This document shows, in pieces, positions 8,798 through 19,023 of a stretch of 64,000 nucleotides of DNA. A model generated the notes under the pieces. The model saw only the letters and a list, made by a program, of their open reading frames with translations, did no database searches and was not told where the DNA came from. Each line of letters starts with the position of its first letter. The stretch's first letter is position 1. The position numbers and the translations under genes were made by a program. Source of the DNA: Heliomicrobium undosum (GTDB lineage: Bacteria > Bacillota > Desulfitobacteriia > Heliobacteriales > Heliobacteriaceae); assembly GCF_009877425.1 (NCBI RefSeq), contig NZ_WXEY01000001.1, positions 124,001 to 188,000 of the forward strand, given 5' to 3'.

Positions 8798-10442
8798 CGT
8801 GCCTCCCCTCCACCCCTCCTTTCGGAAGGCGCACCATTTGATTCAAGGGCGTAAATGGCCGCCTTTTGTCAACGGGAAGGCTGTATAGCCCATCTGGAGC
8901 CATCAAGGCCATCCTCCTTCGCCCGGCGCTTTTGCCGATTCGTCTTGTATTGTAGGAAGGCGCCAAATAGTCGTCCCGCTTTGTTATCGTCCAAAGGGGA
9001 AAGCGCAACAACTTTGATCGCAACGCGAGCGGTTCTAGTGGGGATAGGGGGCTTAAATAGGGGACCCCAAAGGATCGGATGCCACAGAGGTGCAAGAGCA
9101 GAAGCGACAAGCCGCAGAGCAACCCGAGGACGCCCAAGGTGCCGCCCAGCAAAAGCAGTGGAAAGCGAAGCATACGGAAGGCCTGGGCTTGATTGAAAGC
9201 AGGGATGGCAAAGGAGGTGATGCCGGTGATGGCAACAACAATGACCATCGCCTGTGAGACGAGCCCGGCTCGAACAGCCCCCTCACCGATGACTAACGCG
9301 CCGACAATGCTGACGGCCTGTCCCACTGACCGTGGCAAGCGAAGCCCCGCCTCCCGCAACAATTCGAAGATGCTCTCCATAATGAGCGCCTCCATTAATG
9401 CTGGAAAGGGGATCCCGGCCCTGGAAGAGGCAATGGAAAACAACAGGAGACTGGGGAGCATTTCCGGGTGAAAGGTTGTCAAGGCCACATAGATGGAGGG
9501 AAAGGCAAGTGAAATAAAGGCGCCGAGGTAGCGAAGGATCCGGGTAAAGCTGCTAAAGTAGTATCGTTCATACTGGTCTTCTGGGGAATGAAAAAACTCG
9601 ATAAAGGTGCTTGGCGCAATCAGGATCGACGGAGAGCCATCGACGAGAATGACAAATCGCCCGTCAGCCAGCGCCGAGGCGGCTACATCGGGCCGTTCGG
9701 TATGGGCTATCTGCGGCAATATCGAGATGGGATGATCCTCGATCCATTCTTCGATCGTGTTGCTGGAAGCCACTTCGTTAATATCGATATAGGCCAGTCG
9801 TTCTTTCACTTCGGCCAGCACCCGCTGGTCAATGACCCCTTCGATGTAGAGGAGGGCGATTTTCGTCAGTGAAATTCGCCCCACTTCCGTAACCTCCACC
9901 TTGAGCGAACGGCTGTTCATGCGCCTGCGGACCAGGGCGATGTTCTCGTATAGGTCTTCCACAAATCCGTAGTGTGGGCCGCGCACCACTTGTTCCGATT
10001 CGGGCTCTTCCGGGGAGCGCCCTGTCTTTTTGGGGATACGCAGGGCGTATATGACTGCGGCTCCGTCGACGAACAACAGCGCTGCGCCAAAAAGCAACTC
10101 CTTCGTCGCCTTATTCCAATGGGTGATAGCGAGTACTGATCCGCCTGTCAATAGTTCCTCTTCAAAGCGTTTCAGGCGATCCGAAAGGGCCGTTGGCATG
10201 ATGTCAGCTGAAGCGCGATCTTTTTGCAGGGACATGATGATCCGATCTAGTCGATGCATATCTGTGACCGTCACGAGAAAGACCAGGGCAACAGGTGTGG
10301 ATTGTCCATCCATGTCCACATGGAGGCGACGGATCCGCAGGTCGTCGCTTCGTTCGAAATCAGCACGGAGCTTTTGGATATTTTTTTCGATGTCTGTAAG
10401 GACTCTTTCGCTCCTTAACGGCTGCCGCTTTTTTCGCTGCAA
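8784..10442 (-). CDS. Spore germination receptor A subunit (GerAA family)
   Basis: A 552-residue protein with a large soluble N-terminal region and a C-terminal membrane domain of four to five helices. Conserved family text includes TTFHPEMLPS and REAGLRLPRSVGQAVSIVGA. The family forms the pentameric channel-like component that releases ions and dipicolinate on germination. The start is a TTG at 10442 with only a weak GGGG upstream and no better in-frame start nearby. It leads the operon A-C-small protein. Codon and base use match the neighbours. Confidence 0.93.
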   Translation of the reverse strand: MQRKKRQPLRSERVLTDIEKNIQKLRADFERSDDLRIRRLHVDMDGQSTPVALVFLVTVTDMHRLDRIIMSLQKDRASADIMPTALSDRLKRFEEELLTGGSVLAITHWNKATKELLFGAALLFVDGAAVIYALRIPKKTGRSPEEPESEQVVRGPHYGFVEDLYENIALVRRRMNSRSLKVEVTEVGRISLTKIALLYIEGVIDQRVLAEVKERLAYIDINEVASSNTIEEWIEDHPISILPQIAHTERPDVAASALADGRFVILVDGSPSILIAPSTFIEFFHSPEDQYERYYFSSFTRILRYLGAFISLAFPSIYVALTTFHPEMLPSLLLFSIASSRAGIPFPALMEALIMESIFELLREAGLRLPRSVGQAVSIVGALVIGEGAVRAGLVSQAMVIVVAITGITSFAIPAFNQAQAFRMLRFPLLLLGGTLGVLGLLCGLSLLLLHLCGIRSFGVPYLSPLSPLEPLALRSKLLRFPLWTITKRDDYLAPSYNTRRIGKSAGRRRMALMAPDGLYSLPVDKRRPFTPLNQMVRLPKGGVEGRHDGDQ

Positions 10443-10561
10443 ATTGCCCCATCCTTACCCATTATTCCGCTCCGTCGCTTGTTCCACAGATCTATTATCT
10501 CTTCTTGTTTGAGTACTTACACAAGCACCATTTGCGGTAATAGGGACGCCAAATAACCGTC

Positions 10562-11392
10562 CTAACCGCCTGAGCCAAGGCGGGTGCGAGTATTCCCCGG
10601 CGCTCCGCCGGCAACCCAGCGCTGCTCCAGCCAAACCACCGCCTGGTACATGACAGCCGCCATCAGCGCCAGGATGACGATGCTGGCGATGACAAGGGTC
10701 AGTTGAAAGACCTGGCCGCCATAGATGATCAGGTAACCCAGTCCGGCCTTGGAAACAAGAAATTCACCGACGATGACGCCGACCAGGGTGAGACCGATGT
10801 TCACCTTCAGGGCGGCCACGATGGTCGGCACCGACGCCGGCAGGATCACCTTGCACAGGATATCCCAACGGGTTCCACCGAAGACACGGATGAGCTTCAC
10901 ATACCCTTCAGACACCTCGGTGAATCCGGCATAGATCACGGTAATCGTAGTGATCACTGATATCGTTAGGGCCATCGTCAAGATAGCGCCGACGCCGTCG
11001 CCCATCCAGACGATGAAGATCGGCCCTAGGGCAATTTTTGGGGTGCTGTTCAACACAACCAAAAAGGGATCGGCCAAACGAGCCAGCGCGGGAAACCACC
11101 AGAGCAGGATGGCGACTCCCAGGCCCAGAAGCGTGCCCAGAAGAAAACCGGCCACCGTCTCGCCGACAGTGACCCCAACATGATGCCAGAGTTCACCCTC
11201 CTTCGCCACTTTCGCCAACAGCGCAGCCACCTGGCTGGGCTTGCTGACGAGGAAGGGATCGATGATACGCAGGTCGGCCAGGACCTCCCAGGCGACAAGC
11301 GCCGCTGTGAGCAATCCCGCCTGGATGAGCATGATGAGCCATCTTTCTCTGCGCAAACGCCGCAGGTACTCCTGGCGGGGAATCGTCGACAC
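10562..11392 (-). CDS. ABC transporter permease, SsuC/TauC/NrtB type
   Basis: Membrane subunit of a nitrate/sulfonate/taurine-type importer, with about six transmembrane helices in 276 residues. The EAA loop that docks the ATPase is visible as FGGTRWDILCKVILPASVP. The GTG start at 11392 has GGGGG upstream. It is last in the order binding protein, ATPase, permease (13296 to 10562), all on the minus strand. The substrate cannot be assigned: this family covers sulfonates, taurine, nitrate, bicarbonate and thiamine precursors. Confidence 0.9.
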   Translation of the reverse strand: MSTIPRQEYLRRLRRERWLIMLIQAGLLTAALVAWEVLADLRIIDPFLVSKPSQVAALLAKVAKEGELWHHVGVTVGETVAGFLLGTLLGLGVAILLWWFPALARLADPFLVVLNSTPKIALGPIFIVWMGDGVGAILTMALTISVITTITVIYAGFTEVSEGYVKLIRVFGGTRWDILCKVILPASVPTIVAALKVNIGLTLVGVIVGEFLVSKAGLGYLIIYGGQVFQLTLVIASIVILALMAAVMYQAVVWLEQRWVAGGAPGNTRTRLGSGG

Positions 11393-11419
11393 GGCTCATC
11401 CCCCTTCTCTCTATCCCCG

Positions 11420-12265
11420 TCAACATGTTTCACGTCCAGGTTCCGTCGAGTTCCCGTTCGCATTTACGGCAACGTACGCTTTCAATTCCGCCCAAACGGC
11501 GTCGACGTACTCATTGAAGCGCGCCGCCTTACGGGCCAGCCAGGGCCCAGGTCGTTCGACGCCAAAATCTATGACCAGTTCCCGTTTTATCTCGGCCGGC
11601 CGGGCGGACAGCACGATCACCCGGTCGCTCATGGCTACCGCCTCGACTACATCATGAGTGACCAGGATCGTCGTCCGCCTTGACGCCCGCAGTGCCCGCC
11701 AAACCTCTTCCTGGATCGTCGTCCTCGTCTGGTAATCGAGGGCAGAAAAGGGCTCATCGAGCAAAAAGATCTCTGGTTCGACGGCCAGGGTGCGCACCAG
11801 GGCAACCCGCTGCCGCATCCCTCCCGAGAGTTCCTGGGGATGATGGTGTAAAAAATGCCCCAAACCATAGTTTTCGAGGAGAGCCTCTACCTTTTTTTCC
11901 CGCTCCGTTCTAACTTCCTTCATTAGCTCCAACCCGAGCAGCGCATTTTCCCGGACTGTCCGCCAGGGTAGGAGATAATCCTGCTGCAGCATGTAGCCAA
12001 CCCGAGTGCTGTGCAAGCCTGCCCGTTCACCGCTGACCAGGATGTCTCCGGCAGTAGGCTTTAAAAGTCCGGCGATCAGCGAGAGGATGGTGCTCTTGCC
12101 GCAACCGCTCGGGCCGACGATGGCCACAAACTCTCCAGCAGCGATGCCCAGATTGATTCCCGCCAAAGCCGGAATTTCCCCCTTCGGAGTCTGGTAAGTG
12201 ACCGAAACATCCCGCAGTTCCACGGCCGGAACAACGCCTGTTCGCTTTCCCCCATCCTGCGTCAT
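11420..12265 (-). CDS. ABC transporter ATP-binding protein, SsuB/TauB/NrtD type
   Basis: Cytoplasmic ATPase of the importer. Walker A is GPSGCGKST, the signature is LSGGMRQRVALVRTLA, Walker B is IFLLDEPFSALD and the switch histidine is in LVTHDVVEAVAM. The length of 281 residues is typical. The start overlaps the binding-protein stop as ATGA, so the two are coupled. It carries a C-terminal tail beyond the core that may contact the permease. Confidence 0.93.
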   Translation of the reverse strand: MTQDGGKRTGVVPAVELRDVSVTYQTPKGEIPALAGINLGIAAGEFVAIVGPSGCGKSTILSLIAGLLKPTAGDILVSGERAGLHSTRVGYMLQQDYLLPWRTVRENALLGLELMKEVRTEREKKVEALLENYGLGHFLHHHPQELSGGMRQRVALVRTLAVEPEIFLLDEPFSALDYQTRTTIQEEVWRALRASRRTTILVTHDVVEAVAMSDRVIVLSARPAEIKRELVIDFGVERPGPWLARKAARFNEYVDAVWAELKAYVAVNANGNSTEPGRETC

Positions 12266-13296
12266 CGCCCTGCAGCCCGCATGACCTCTTCCGCGATATC
12301 TTTACGGATCATGGTCTCCTCGGGAATGCGCTGTTTCAACTCTCCTGCCGATTCAATGATCGACTGGAGATAGTCGAGCCCCCCCGGTTGCATGCGCGGA
12401 TCAGCAGCCCAACTCTCCTGCTGGTGATACCGCTCTACCGCTTTTCGAACGACTGCGCGTTCGCTGCCCTGGAAAGAGGGCAAAATGGTGTCGGTGATCT
12501 CGTCGACGCTCTGGGAAACCGTCCACTGCTGAGCCCGGTAGATGGCGCGCGTGAAAGCCAGCACCGCCTCGCGGTTTTTATTGATGTAGTCCTCAGAGGT
12601 CATAAAGACGGTGTAGGGGATTTTGCCCGACTCGACGCCCAGAGAAGCGACGACCTGACCGGCGCCGGCCTGTTCCAGTTCCGACACGGTAGGTTCAAAG
12701 AGGGCCACATAGTCGCCCGTTCCCGCCTGGAAGGCGCCAGCTGTGGCGGTGAACTGGATGTTCTGAATGATCTTCACATCCTCAAGGGGCTTGAGGCCTT
12801 TTTGCTTCAGCACGTACTCCAGCACCATCTCCGGCACGCCGCCTTTGCGGGCGCCGATGATCGTCTTGCCTTGCAAGCCTTCCCAGGAGAAGCCTTGTCC
12901 CGGCCGGCCCACCAGGAAGGAACCGTCCCGCTGTGTCAGTTGGGCAAAGCAGAGGATTTTTTTGTCCAGACCCTGTTGGAGCGTGTAGATGATCGTTTCC
13001 GGCCCGATCAGCCCGATGTCAGCCTGATCAGCCACCAGCGCTGTCATCGCCTTGTCGCCGCCCCAGGCGGTGCTCATCTCGATGTTCAGGTTCTCCTCCT
13101 GGAAAAAGCCTTTGTTGAGAGCTACATACAAGGGCGTATAAAAGACGGAGTGAACCACTTCGCTCAGACGGATCGTCGCCGGCCCGCCGGCTTTGTGTTG
13201 AGTTGCCTGTTGGGACGCGCAGCCAGCGAGGATGAGGCTGATGATCAACAGACCGGCCAGCAGGCGGCCCAGCCAAGTCGCATGCATCTGCTTCAA
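12262..13296 (-). CDS. ABC transporter substrate-binding lipoprotein (NMT1/SsuA-like)
   Basis: Extracytoplasmic solute-binding protein of the NMT1/THI5/SsuA fold, anchored by a lipid. The signal GLLIISLILAGC ends in a lipobox cysteine. The text VHSVFYTPLYVALNKGFFQEENLNI (shown here by name of the family block only near residues 45-70) is the usual opening of the domain. The TTG at 13296 is chosen because AGGAGG at 13304-13309 lies seven bases upstream. The ATG nine bases further in and the ATG at 13335 have worse spacing. Ligand unknown. A second importer of the same fold occurs at 58269-60936. Confidence 0.88.
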   Translation of the reverse strand: MKQMHATWLGRLLAGLLIISLILAGCASQQATQHKAGGPATIRLSEVVHSVFYTPLYVALNKGFFQEENLNIEMSTAWGGDKAMTALVADQADIGLIGPETIIYTLQQGLDKKILCFAQLTQRDGSFLVGRPGQGFSWEGLQGKTIIGARKGGVPEMVLEYVLKQKGLKPLEDVKIIQNIQFTATAGAFQAGTGDYVALFEPTVSELEQAGAGQVVASLGVESGKIPYTVFMTSEDYINKNREAVLAFTRAIYRAQQWTVSQSVDEITDTILPSFQGSERAVVRKAVERYHQQESWAADPRMQPGGLDYLQSIIESAGELKQRIPEETMIRKDIAEEVMRAAGR

Positions 13297-13419
13297 AGAG
13301 ATACCTCCTTTTTGGTATTTATGTTTATTCGCCAAGCCATCTCCTGTTCCAGAATCCCCTCCCCTCCAGGCAAATATTTCTCATCCCTCATCTCTATGCG
13401 ACGGAACTACAGCTTATAC

Positions 13420-13450
13420 AAAAAAAACCGCCTCTATTACAGAAGCGGTT
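13420..13450 (-). terminator. Rho-independent terminator after engB
   Basis: On the minus strand AACCGC pairs with GCGGTT around a 13-base loop and is followed by eight T. It ends the lon-engB side and lies upstream of the ABC operon, separating the two units. Confidence 0.88.
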
Positions 13451-13532
13451 ATAACAGCTTGATGGAATTGTCCTGGCTTGGGAGCAACTCGGCGACACAC
13501 TTCGCCGGTTGAAGTGTTCGCTCCATCTCGTT

Positions 13533-14324
13533 TTACACCTCAGGCTGCGTCTCCATCCCGTTCCAAAAGTAATCGAGCAGGTCGAGGACATCCTCTTTAC
13601 CATGGCCCGTTTCGGCCGAAAAGACGATGATGGGGATCTCCTTGGGAATACCCAGATCCTGGCGGATCTGCTTCACATGTTTGGGGTACTGGCCCCGGTT
13701 GATCTTGTCCGCCTTGGTGGCGATGACGGCGGCGCCGATCTTGAAGTGGTTCAGCCATTCGCGCATGGCGATATCGTCCTTTGACGGCGGGTGGCGGATA
13801 TCGATCAGTTGGATGACGCCGCGGAGCTGGGGCCGCTTTTTCAGGTAGTGCTCCATCATTGACCCCCAACTGGCCCGCTGCGTTTTGGAGACGCTGGCAT
13901 AGCCGTAGCCGGGCAGGTCGACGATATAGGCGGCCTGATTGATCCGGTAAAAGTTGAGCGTCTGCGTCTTGCCAGGCGTCGACGAGGTCCGGGCCAGGTG
14001 GCGGCGGTTGCAGAGCTTATTGATCAAGGAGGATTTGCCCACATTGGAACGGCCGACAAGGGCCACCTCGGGGAAATTGTCCTCGGGGTACTGCTCCCCT
14101 TTGACGGCGCTGATCACAAACTCGGCCTCTTTGATTTTCAGCCACGATTCCGTCGGACCGGCGTCAGCCACTTTGCCCCCGCTGGCGCCAGGCGGCGCGA
14201 TTGCCGGAGCCTGGGGCACCGGATTGGATGGTTCTTGCGGGATGGAAACCGCCGGTTCGGGCGTAAGAGAGTTTGTCAGTTCAGGCAATACAACGTTGCC
14301 TTCAAAGGAAACCTTATCGCTCAT
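13533..14324 (-). CDS. engB: Ribosome-biogenesis GTPase EngB/YsxC with N-terminal extension
   Basis: Essential GTPase for large-subunit assembly. The G motifs are all present: GRSNVGKSS (G1, near residue 91), TPGKTQTLNF (G2), DLPGYG (G3), TKADK (G4) and SAETG (G5). The family is normally about 195 residues. This protein has 263, because about 70 Pro/Ala/Glu-rich residues precede the core. The ATG at 14324 has GAGG upstream, and there is no better start at the core boundary, so the extension looks genuine. The gene follows lon on the same strand, as in many Firmicutes. Confidence 0.94.
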   Translation of the reverse strand: MSDKVSFEGNVVLPELTNSLTPEPAVSIPQEPSNPVPQAPAIAPPGASGGKVADAGPTESWLKIKEAEFVISAVKGEQYPEDNFPEVALVGRSNVGKSSLINKLCNRRHLARTSSTPGKTQTLNFYRINQAAYIVDLPGYGYASVSKTQRASWGSMMEHYLKKRPQLRGVIQLIDIRHPPSKDDIAMREWLNHFKIGAAVIATKADKINRGQYPKHVKQIRQDLGIPKEIPIIVFSAETGHGKEDVLDLLDYFWNGMETQPEV

Positions 14325-14490
14325 CTCTTAACCTCAGTTCAAAGCCGTATTTTTCTATTTTTCGCTGTGTTTCATGCTTCTATTGTTCAAGCTTTGTCTA
14401 TTGGCGAGACAATGGGAAGAAAGGTACCCAAAGGTGGGTACCTCTCGTCATGGGCATGTCATCGATCAGAAGACCAACCGATCATCCTTC

Positions 14491-16932
14491 TCAGGTCTGC
14501 AATCCCGGCGGCGTCTCTTCGATCATCCCCTGATAGACCGGCACGGGTGTTTCCATAGCGGCGGGGATCGTCTCCGGCGGCTCAGGCTCTTGCACCGGCG
14601 CCGGTTCGAGCAAGGCCTCCTGAATGACCTGATCCATGTGCTCCACCAGGATAAAGCGCAGTTTTTTCTTGACGTTAGCCGGTACCTCTTCCAGGTCCTT
14701 TTTGTTCTCCGCCGGCAGGATGACGGTGGTGCAGCCGGCCCGGTTGGCCGCCAGCATCTTCTCCTTGATGCCGCCGACGGGGAGCACGCGGCCGCGGAGG
14801 GTGATCTCGCCGGTCATGGCCACCTCGCGGCGGACCGGTCGCCGGCTGAGGGCTGATGTGAGGGCCGTGGCGATGGTGATCCCGGCAGAAGGGCCGTCCT
14901 TCGGAATAGCGCCCTCCGGCACATGGATGTGGATGTCTGTATTCTGGTGGAAGTTGTCGACAATGCCCAACTCACTGGCGCGGGAGCGGACATAGGTCAT
15001 GCCCGCGTGGGCCGATTCCTTCATCACGTCACCCAGTTTGCCTGTCAAGGCCAGGCTGCCTTTACCCGGCATGAGGGCCACCTCGATGGCCAGGGTGTCG
15101 CCGCCTGTTTCCGTCCAGGCCAGTCCGGTGGCGACGCCCACCTGGGATTCCGTTTCGGCCAGGCCATAACGGTACCGTGGAATGCCCAGGTAAGTAGGGA
15201 GGTTACTGGCGGAGATGGAGACGCGGCGCTCGGGATCTTTGACGATCGCCCTTGCGCTCTTGCGGCAGAGGCCGCCAATCTCCCGCTCCAGGTTGCGCAC
15301 GCCCGCCTCGCGGGTATACTCGCGGATCAGACGACGCACCGTGTTTTCGGAGATCTGAACCTGTTCTTTTTTCAGGCCATGCTCTTTCAACTGCTTGGGG
15401 ATGAGGTGATCGAGGGCGATGCGCGTCTTTTCCTCCTCCGTATAACCGGGAATGTAGATGACCTCCATCCGGTCAAGGAGCGGCCGGGGGATGTTGTGCA
15501 TGCCGTTGGCCGTGGTGATGAACAAGACCTTGGACAGGTCGAAGGGGACCTCGATGAAGTGGTCCGAGAAGGTGCTGTTCTGTTCCGGGTCGAGGACCTC
15601 TAGGAGCGCCGACGCCGGGTCGCCGCGGAAGTCCATGCTCATCTTGTCGATCTCATCAAGCAGGAAGACGGGGTTTTTCGACCCTGCCGTGCGCAAGCCC
15701 TGGATCAGCCGCCCCGGCATGGCGCCCACATAGGTGCGCCGGTGGCCGCGGATCTCCGCCTCATCGCGCACACCGCCCAGGGAAAGACGGACAAATTTGC
15801 GTTCGAGCGCACGGGCGATGGAACGGGCCAGCGAGGTTTTGCCGACACCCGGCGGGCCGACGAAGCAGATGATGGGGCCCTTCATCTTCTGGGCCAACTT
15901 GCGGATGGCCAGGTACTCAACGATCCGCTCTTTCACCTTGTCCAGGCCGAAATGGTCCTCGTTGAGGATCACCTCGGCCTTGTCGATGTCGAGGCGGTCT
16001 TTCGTCTGTTTGGCCCAAGGCAGGGCGAGCAGCCACTCCAGGTAGTTGCGGACCACCGTCGCTTCGGCCACCATGGGCGGCATCTTTTCGAGACGCTCTA
16101 CCTCCCGGAGGGCTTTTTCCTCCACCTCTTTGGGCAGCTTGGCCTTGGTGATCTTGTCGCGCAGTTCCTCCCCTTCGGCCTGGCGGTCTTCCTTCTCACC
16201 GAGTTCTTTTTGAATGGCCTTGATCTGCTCGCGGAGGTAGTATTCCTTCTGGGTCTTCTCCATCTGCTTGCGGACCCGGACGTTGATCTTGCGCTCCAGT
16301 TCCAGGATCTCCATCTCTTTGGCCAGGATCTCCGTCAGGATCTCCAGGCGTTCGGCCACGTCGAGGGCTTCCAGGATGCGCTGTTTGTCTTGCGTCTTCA
16401 AGGTCAGGTGGGACGAGATGATGTCGGTCAACCGGCCCGGGTCCTCGACAGCCACCACGGAAACGAAAGTCTCCGGCGGGATTTTTTTGGAGATTTTAAC
16501 GTACTGCTCAAACTGGTTGACAAGAGATCGCATCAGGGCTTCTACGGCGTTCGACTTGACGTCCGGCTCGATGTGCTCGCGCACGCGGACCCGGATCAGG
16601 GGTTCCATGTCGATGTATTCGAGAATCTCCCCGCGAGCCAGGCCTTCGACTAGCACGCGTATCGTCCCGCCGGGGAGCTTGAGCAACTGTTTGATCTCGG
16701 CGATGGCGCCGATCTGGTAGATGTCCTCGGCGCTGGGTTGATCAGTCTGGGCTTCCTTCTGGGTAGCCAAAAAAATGATCCGGTCCTGAGCCATCGCTTC
16801 CTCGATGGAATTGACAGAACGCTCCCGGCCGACATCTAGGTGCACTACCATGTAAGGAAAGACGATTATCCCCCTTAAAGGCAAAAGGGGCAATTCCTGT
16901 ATCGTCTGCCGTATCTTCTTTTCTTCGGCCAT
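14491..16932 (-). CDS. lon: ATP-dependent protease Lon (LonA)
   Basis: Cytoplasmic hexameric AAA+ serine protease for damaged and regulatory proteins. Order: N-terminal substrate domain, AAA+ module with GPPGVGKTS near residue 358, then the protease domain with DGPSAG (catalytic Ser near 681) and GGIKEKM (Lys near 723). The length of 813 residues includes a Pro/Glu-rich C-terminal tail of about 40 residues not found in most homologues. The ATG at 16932 has AGGAGG eleven bases upstream. An upstream in-frame GTG at 16944 is too close to that site. It sits between lonB and engB. Confidence 0.97.
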   Translation of the reverse strand: MAEEKKIRQTIQELPLLPLRGIIVFPYMVVHLDVGRERSVNSIEEAMAQDRIIFLATQKEAQTDQPSAEDIYQIGAIAEIKQLLKLPGGTIRVLVEGLARGEILEYIDMEPLIRVRVREHIEPDVKSNAVEALMRSLVNQFEQYVKISKKIPPETFVSVVAVEDPGRLTDIISSHLTLKTQDKQRILEALDVAERLEILTEILAKEMEILELERKINVRVRKQMEKTQKEYYLREQIKAIQKELGEKEDRQAEGEELRDKITKAKLPKEVEEKALREVERLEKMPPMVAEATVVRNYLEWLLALPWAKQTKDRLDIDKAEVILNEDHFGLDKVKERIVEYLAIRKLAQKMKGPIICFVGPPGVGKTSLARSIARALERKFVRLSLGGVRDEAEIRGHRRTYVGAMPGRLIQGLRTAGSKNPVFLLDEIDKMSMDFRGDPASALLEVLDPEQNSTFSDHFIEVPFDLSKVLFITTANGMHNIPRPLLDRMEVIYIPGYTEEEKTRIALDHLIPKQLKEHGLKKEQVQISENTVRRLIREYTREAGVRNLEREIGGLCRKSARAIVKDPERRVSISASNLPTYLGIPRYRYGLAETESQVGVATGLAWTETGGDTLAIEVALMPGKGSLALTGKLGDVMKESAHAGMTYVRSRASELGIVDNFHQNTDIHIHVPEGAIPKDGPSAGITIATALTSALSRRPVRREVAMTGEITLRGRVLPVGGIKEKMLAANRAGCTTVILPAENKKDLEEVPANVKKKLRFILVEHMDQVIQEALLEPAPVQEPEPPETIPAAMETPVPVYQGMIEETPPGLQT

Positions 16933-17085
16933 CGGGGCTAACACCTCCTACTCTTCTGAAAGGGACCAGAAGATTATCCTCATTTTACTATAATCGGGGA
17001 ACAAAGCCCAGCGTTTTCCCTCCATGAAACCCCGGGGAGGTCGAAACACCAAAGTAATCACATCCAGTTTATTGAAAAATCATTC

Positions 17086-18795
17086 TTAGGGGGGCGCCAC
17101 CACACCGATAGCCGCTGCTGGCAACAGGTCTGCCGAAGGCGCCACAACCGTTTCCGCAACCACTGATTCCGTCAAGATCGCCTCGGAGAAGACTTGTTCC
17201 ATCGTATGCAGGGGGATTACGGAAATTCCTGGAATTGAGGAAAAACGCTCCAGCCAGTTTTCCGCCGGGATCAGCACACGGGTGGCGCCGGCCAGCCGCG
17301 CCGCTTCCACCTTCGTGACGACGCCGCCCACCGGCTTCACCTGGCCGCGGACAGACAGTTCCCCTGTCATCGCCAGCCGGTTGTCGATGGCGACACCCTT
17401 GACGGCCGAGTAGATGGCTGTGGCGATGGCGATGCCTGCCGATGGGCCGTCGATAGGGGTTCCGCCGGGAAAGTTGACATGGATGTCCCAGTCTCTCGGT
17501 TCGATTCCCGTCTGGGCGCGCAAGACCGTCAGCACGTTGTCCACCGAGGTTTTGACGAGGCTGCGGCGCTTCATCGTCCGTCCGCCCAGCCCGCCCATCT
17601 CCTCTTCGTCGACGATGCCCGTCAACGTCAGCGTTCCCGCGCCAGGGGAAACCGGCAAGGCGGTCACCTCGATCTCCATCAAGGCGCCCATCGATGGACC
17701 CATCACCGCCAAACCGTTGACGACGCCGACTTGGGGCTCTGGGGGGATCTTCTTCTCCGGCCGGGGCGCGTACTGGCCGGAATGAACGACCCATTCCACA
17801 TCTTCCACAGACAGGACGCCAGCGCGGTGCGCGAGCGCTAGTCCGGCCGAGATCTGGACGATGTTGACGGCCTCGCGCCCGTTGGTGGCGTAGCGACGGA
17901 TCACCTCGACGGCCTTTTCAGGGATGGCCATATCCATCTTCTTAGCCGCCCGGCAGGCCACTGCGCCGATCTCCTCCTGGGTCAAGGGGCGGAAAAAGAC
18001 CTCAAGACAGCGGCTGCGGATGGCTGAGGGGATCTCCTGGGGGAGCCGGGTCGTCGCGCCGATGAGCCGGAAGTCTGCGGGAAGGCCGTTTTGAAAGATA
18101 TCGTGGATGTGGCTGGGGATGTTCTGGTCCTCGCTGGAGTAGTAGGCGCTCTCTAAGAGCACCTTACGGTCTTCGAGGACCTTGAGGAGCTTGTTGATCT
18201 GGATGGGGTGGAGTTCCCCCACCTCGTCGATGAAGAGCACCCCGCCATGGGCCTTCGTGACCGCCCCCGGTTTCGGTTGGGGGATGCCGGCCATGCCCAG
18301 GGCGCCGGCGCCCTGGTAGATGGGGTCGTGGACCGAGCCGATCAGCGGGTCGGCGATGCCTCGCTCATCGAAACGGGCCGTGGCGCCGTCGATCTCGATA
18401 AACTTGGCCTGGACGGAGAAGGGGGACAAGGGATTTTTCTTGGCCTCCTCCAAGACCAGTCGCGCCGCTGCTGTCTTGCCGACCCCTGGGGGGCCGTAGA
18501 TGAGCACGTGCTGTGGGTTGGGACCACAGAGCGCCGCTTTGAGCGCCCGGATGCCGTCGTCCTGGCCGATGATCTCTTCGAATGTCGAAGGCCGCGTCTT
18601 TTCCGCCAGGGGCTCCGTAAGGGCGATCCGGCGCATGGTCTGGAGCTTCTCCAACTCCTTGCGCGATTCGCGCTCCACCGCCGTTTTGGAGCTCTGCTGA
18701 TTCTTGAGCAGGTGCCAGAAGTACATGCCGATGATAACGATGAAAAAGATCTGGAGGAGGCCCAGCAATCCGCCCAATCCCGACCAAATGTTCAC
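17086..18795 (-). CDS. lonB: ATP-dependent protease LonB, membrane-anchored
   Basis: Firmicute LonB, a Lon-like protease produced largely in the forespore in Bacillus. An N-terminal membrane helix (residues about 4-30, with QIFFIVIIGMYFW) precedes an AAA+ domain with [11 protein letters not shown] near residue 100 and a protease domain with DGPSAGIA (Ser near 450) and VTKVEAA (Lys near 492). The GTG at 18795 is selected because GGAG lies eight bases before it, giving 569 residues, close to the usual 550. The frame is open 73 codons further upstream, but that part is not Lon-like. Confidence 0.94.
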   Translation of the reverse strand: MNIWSGLGGLLGLLQIFFIVIIGMYFWHLLKNQQSSKTAVERESRKELEKLQTMRRIALTEPLAEKTRPSTFEEIIGQDDGIRALKAALCGPNPQHVLIYGPPGVGKTAAARLVLEEAKKNPLSPFSVQAKFIEIDGATARFDERGIADPLIGSVHDPIYQGAGALGMAGIPQPKPGAVTKAHGGVLFIDEVGELHPIQINKLLKVLEDRKVLLESAYYSSEDQNIPSHIHDIFQNGLPADFRLIGATTRLPQEIPSAIRSRCLEVFFRPLTQEEIGAVACRAAKKMDMAIPEKAVEVIRRYATNGREAVNIVQISAGLALAHRAGVLSVEDVEWVVHSGQYAPRPEKKIPPEPQVGVVNGLAVMGPSMGALMEIEVTALPVSPGAGTLTLTGIVDEEEMGGLGGRTMKRRSLVKTSVDNVLTVLRAQTGIEPRDWDIHVNFPGGTPIDGPSAGIAIATAIYSAVKGVAIDNRLAMTGELSVRGQVKPVGGVVTKVEAARLAGATRVLIPAENWLERFSSIPGISVIPLHTMEQVFSEAILTESVVAETVVAPSADLLPAAAIGVVAPP

Positions 18796-18871
18796 CGCCG
18801 TCACTCCATTTCTGTTTTTGCCAATCCCCCATAGTATCCGACGGCGAAAGCTTTTTATGAGACGGAGGCCT

Positions 18872-18912
18872 GGAAAAACAAAAACCCCGGAGGATTGAGA
18901 TCCTCCGAGGTC
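18872..18912 (-). terminator. Rho-independent terminator after clpX
   Basis: On the minus strand GGAGGAT pairs with ATCCTCC around a CTCA loop, with flanking C/G pairs, then TTTTTG and more T. It separates clpX from lonB. Confidence 0.88.
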
Positions 18913-19023
18913 TGTGTCATCGGCGCGTACCGGGTTTGGTTCGGGTCGTCGGGCGCTTGCCCGGGAGCGACGATTCAGGTGATCGCCGTATCGGCGTCTT
19001 GTCAGCCGGCTCACCCTGCGCCC

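Noticed and set aside
13297-13419. Riboswitch (TPP or similar) before the NMT1-type ABC operon
   Set aside because: The 120-base leader lacks the conserved TPP or cobalamin core sequences that I could recognise.
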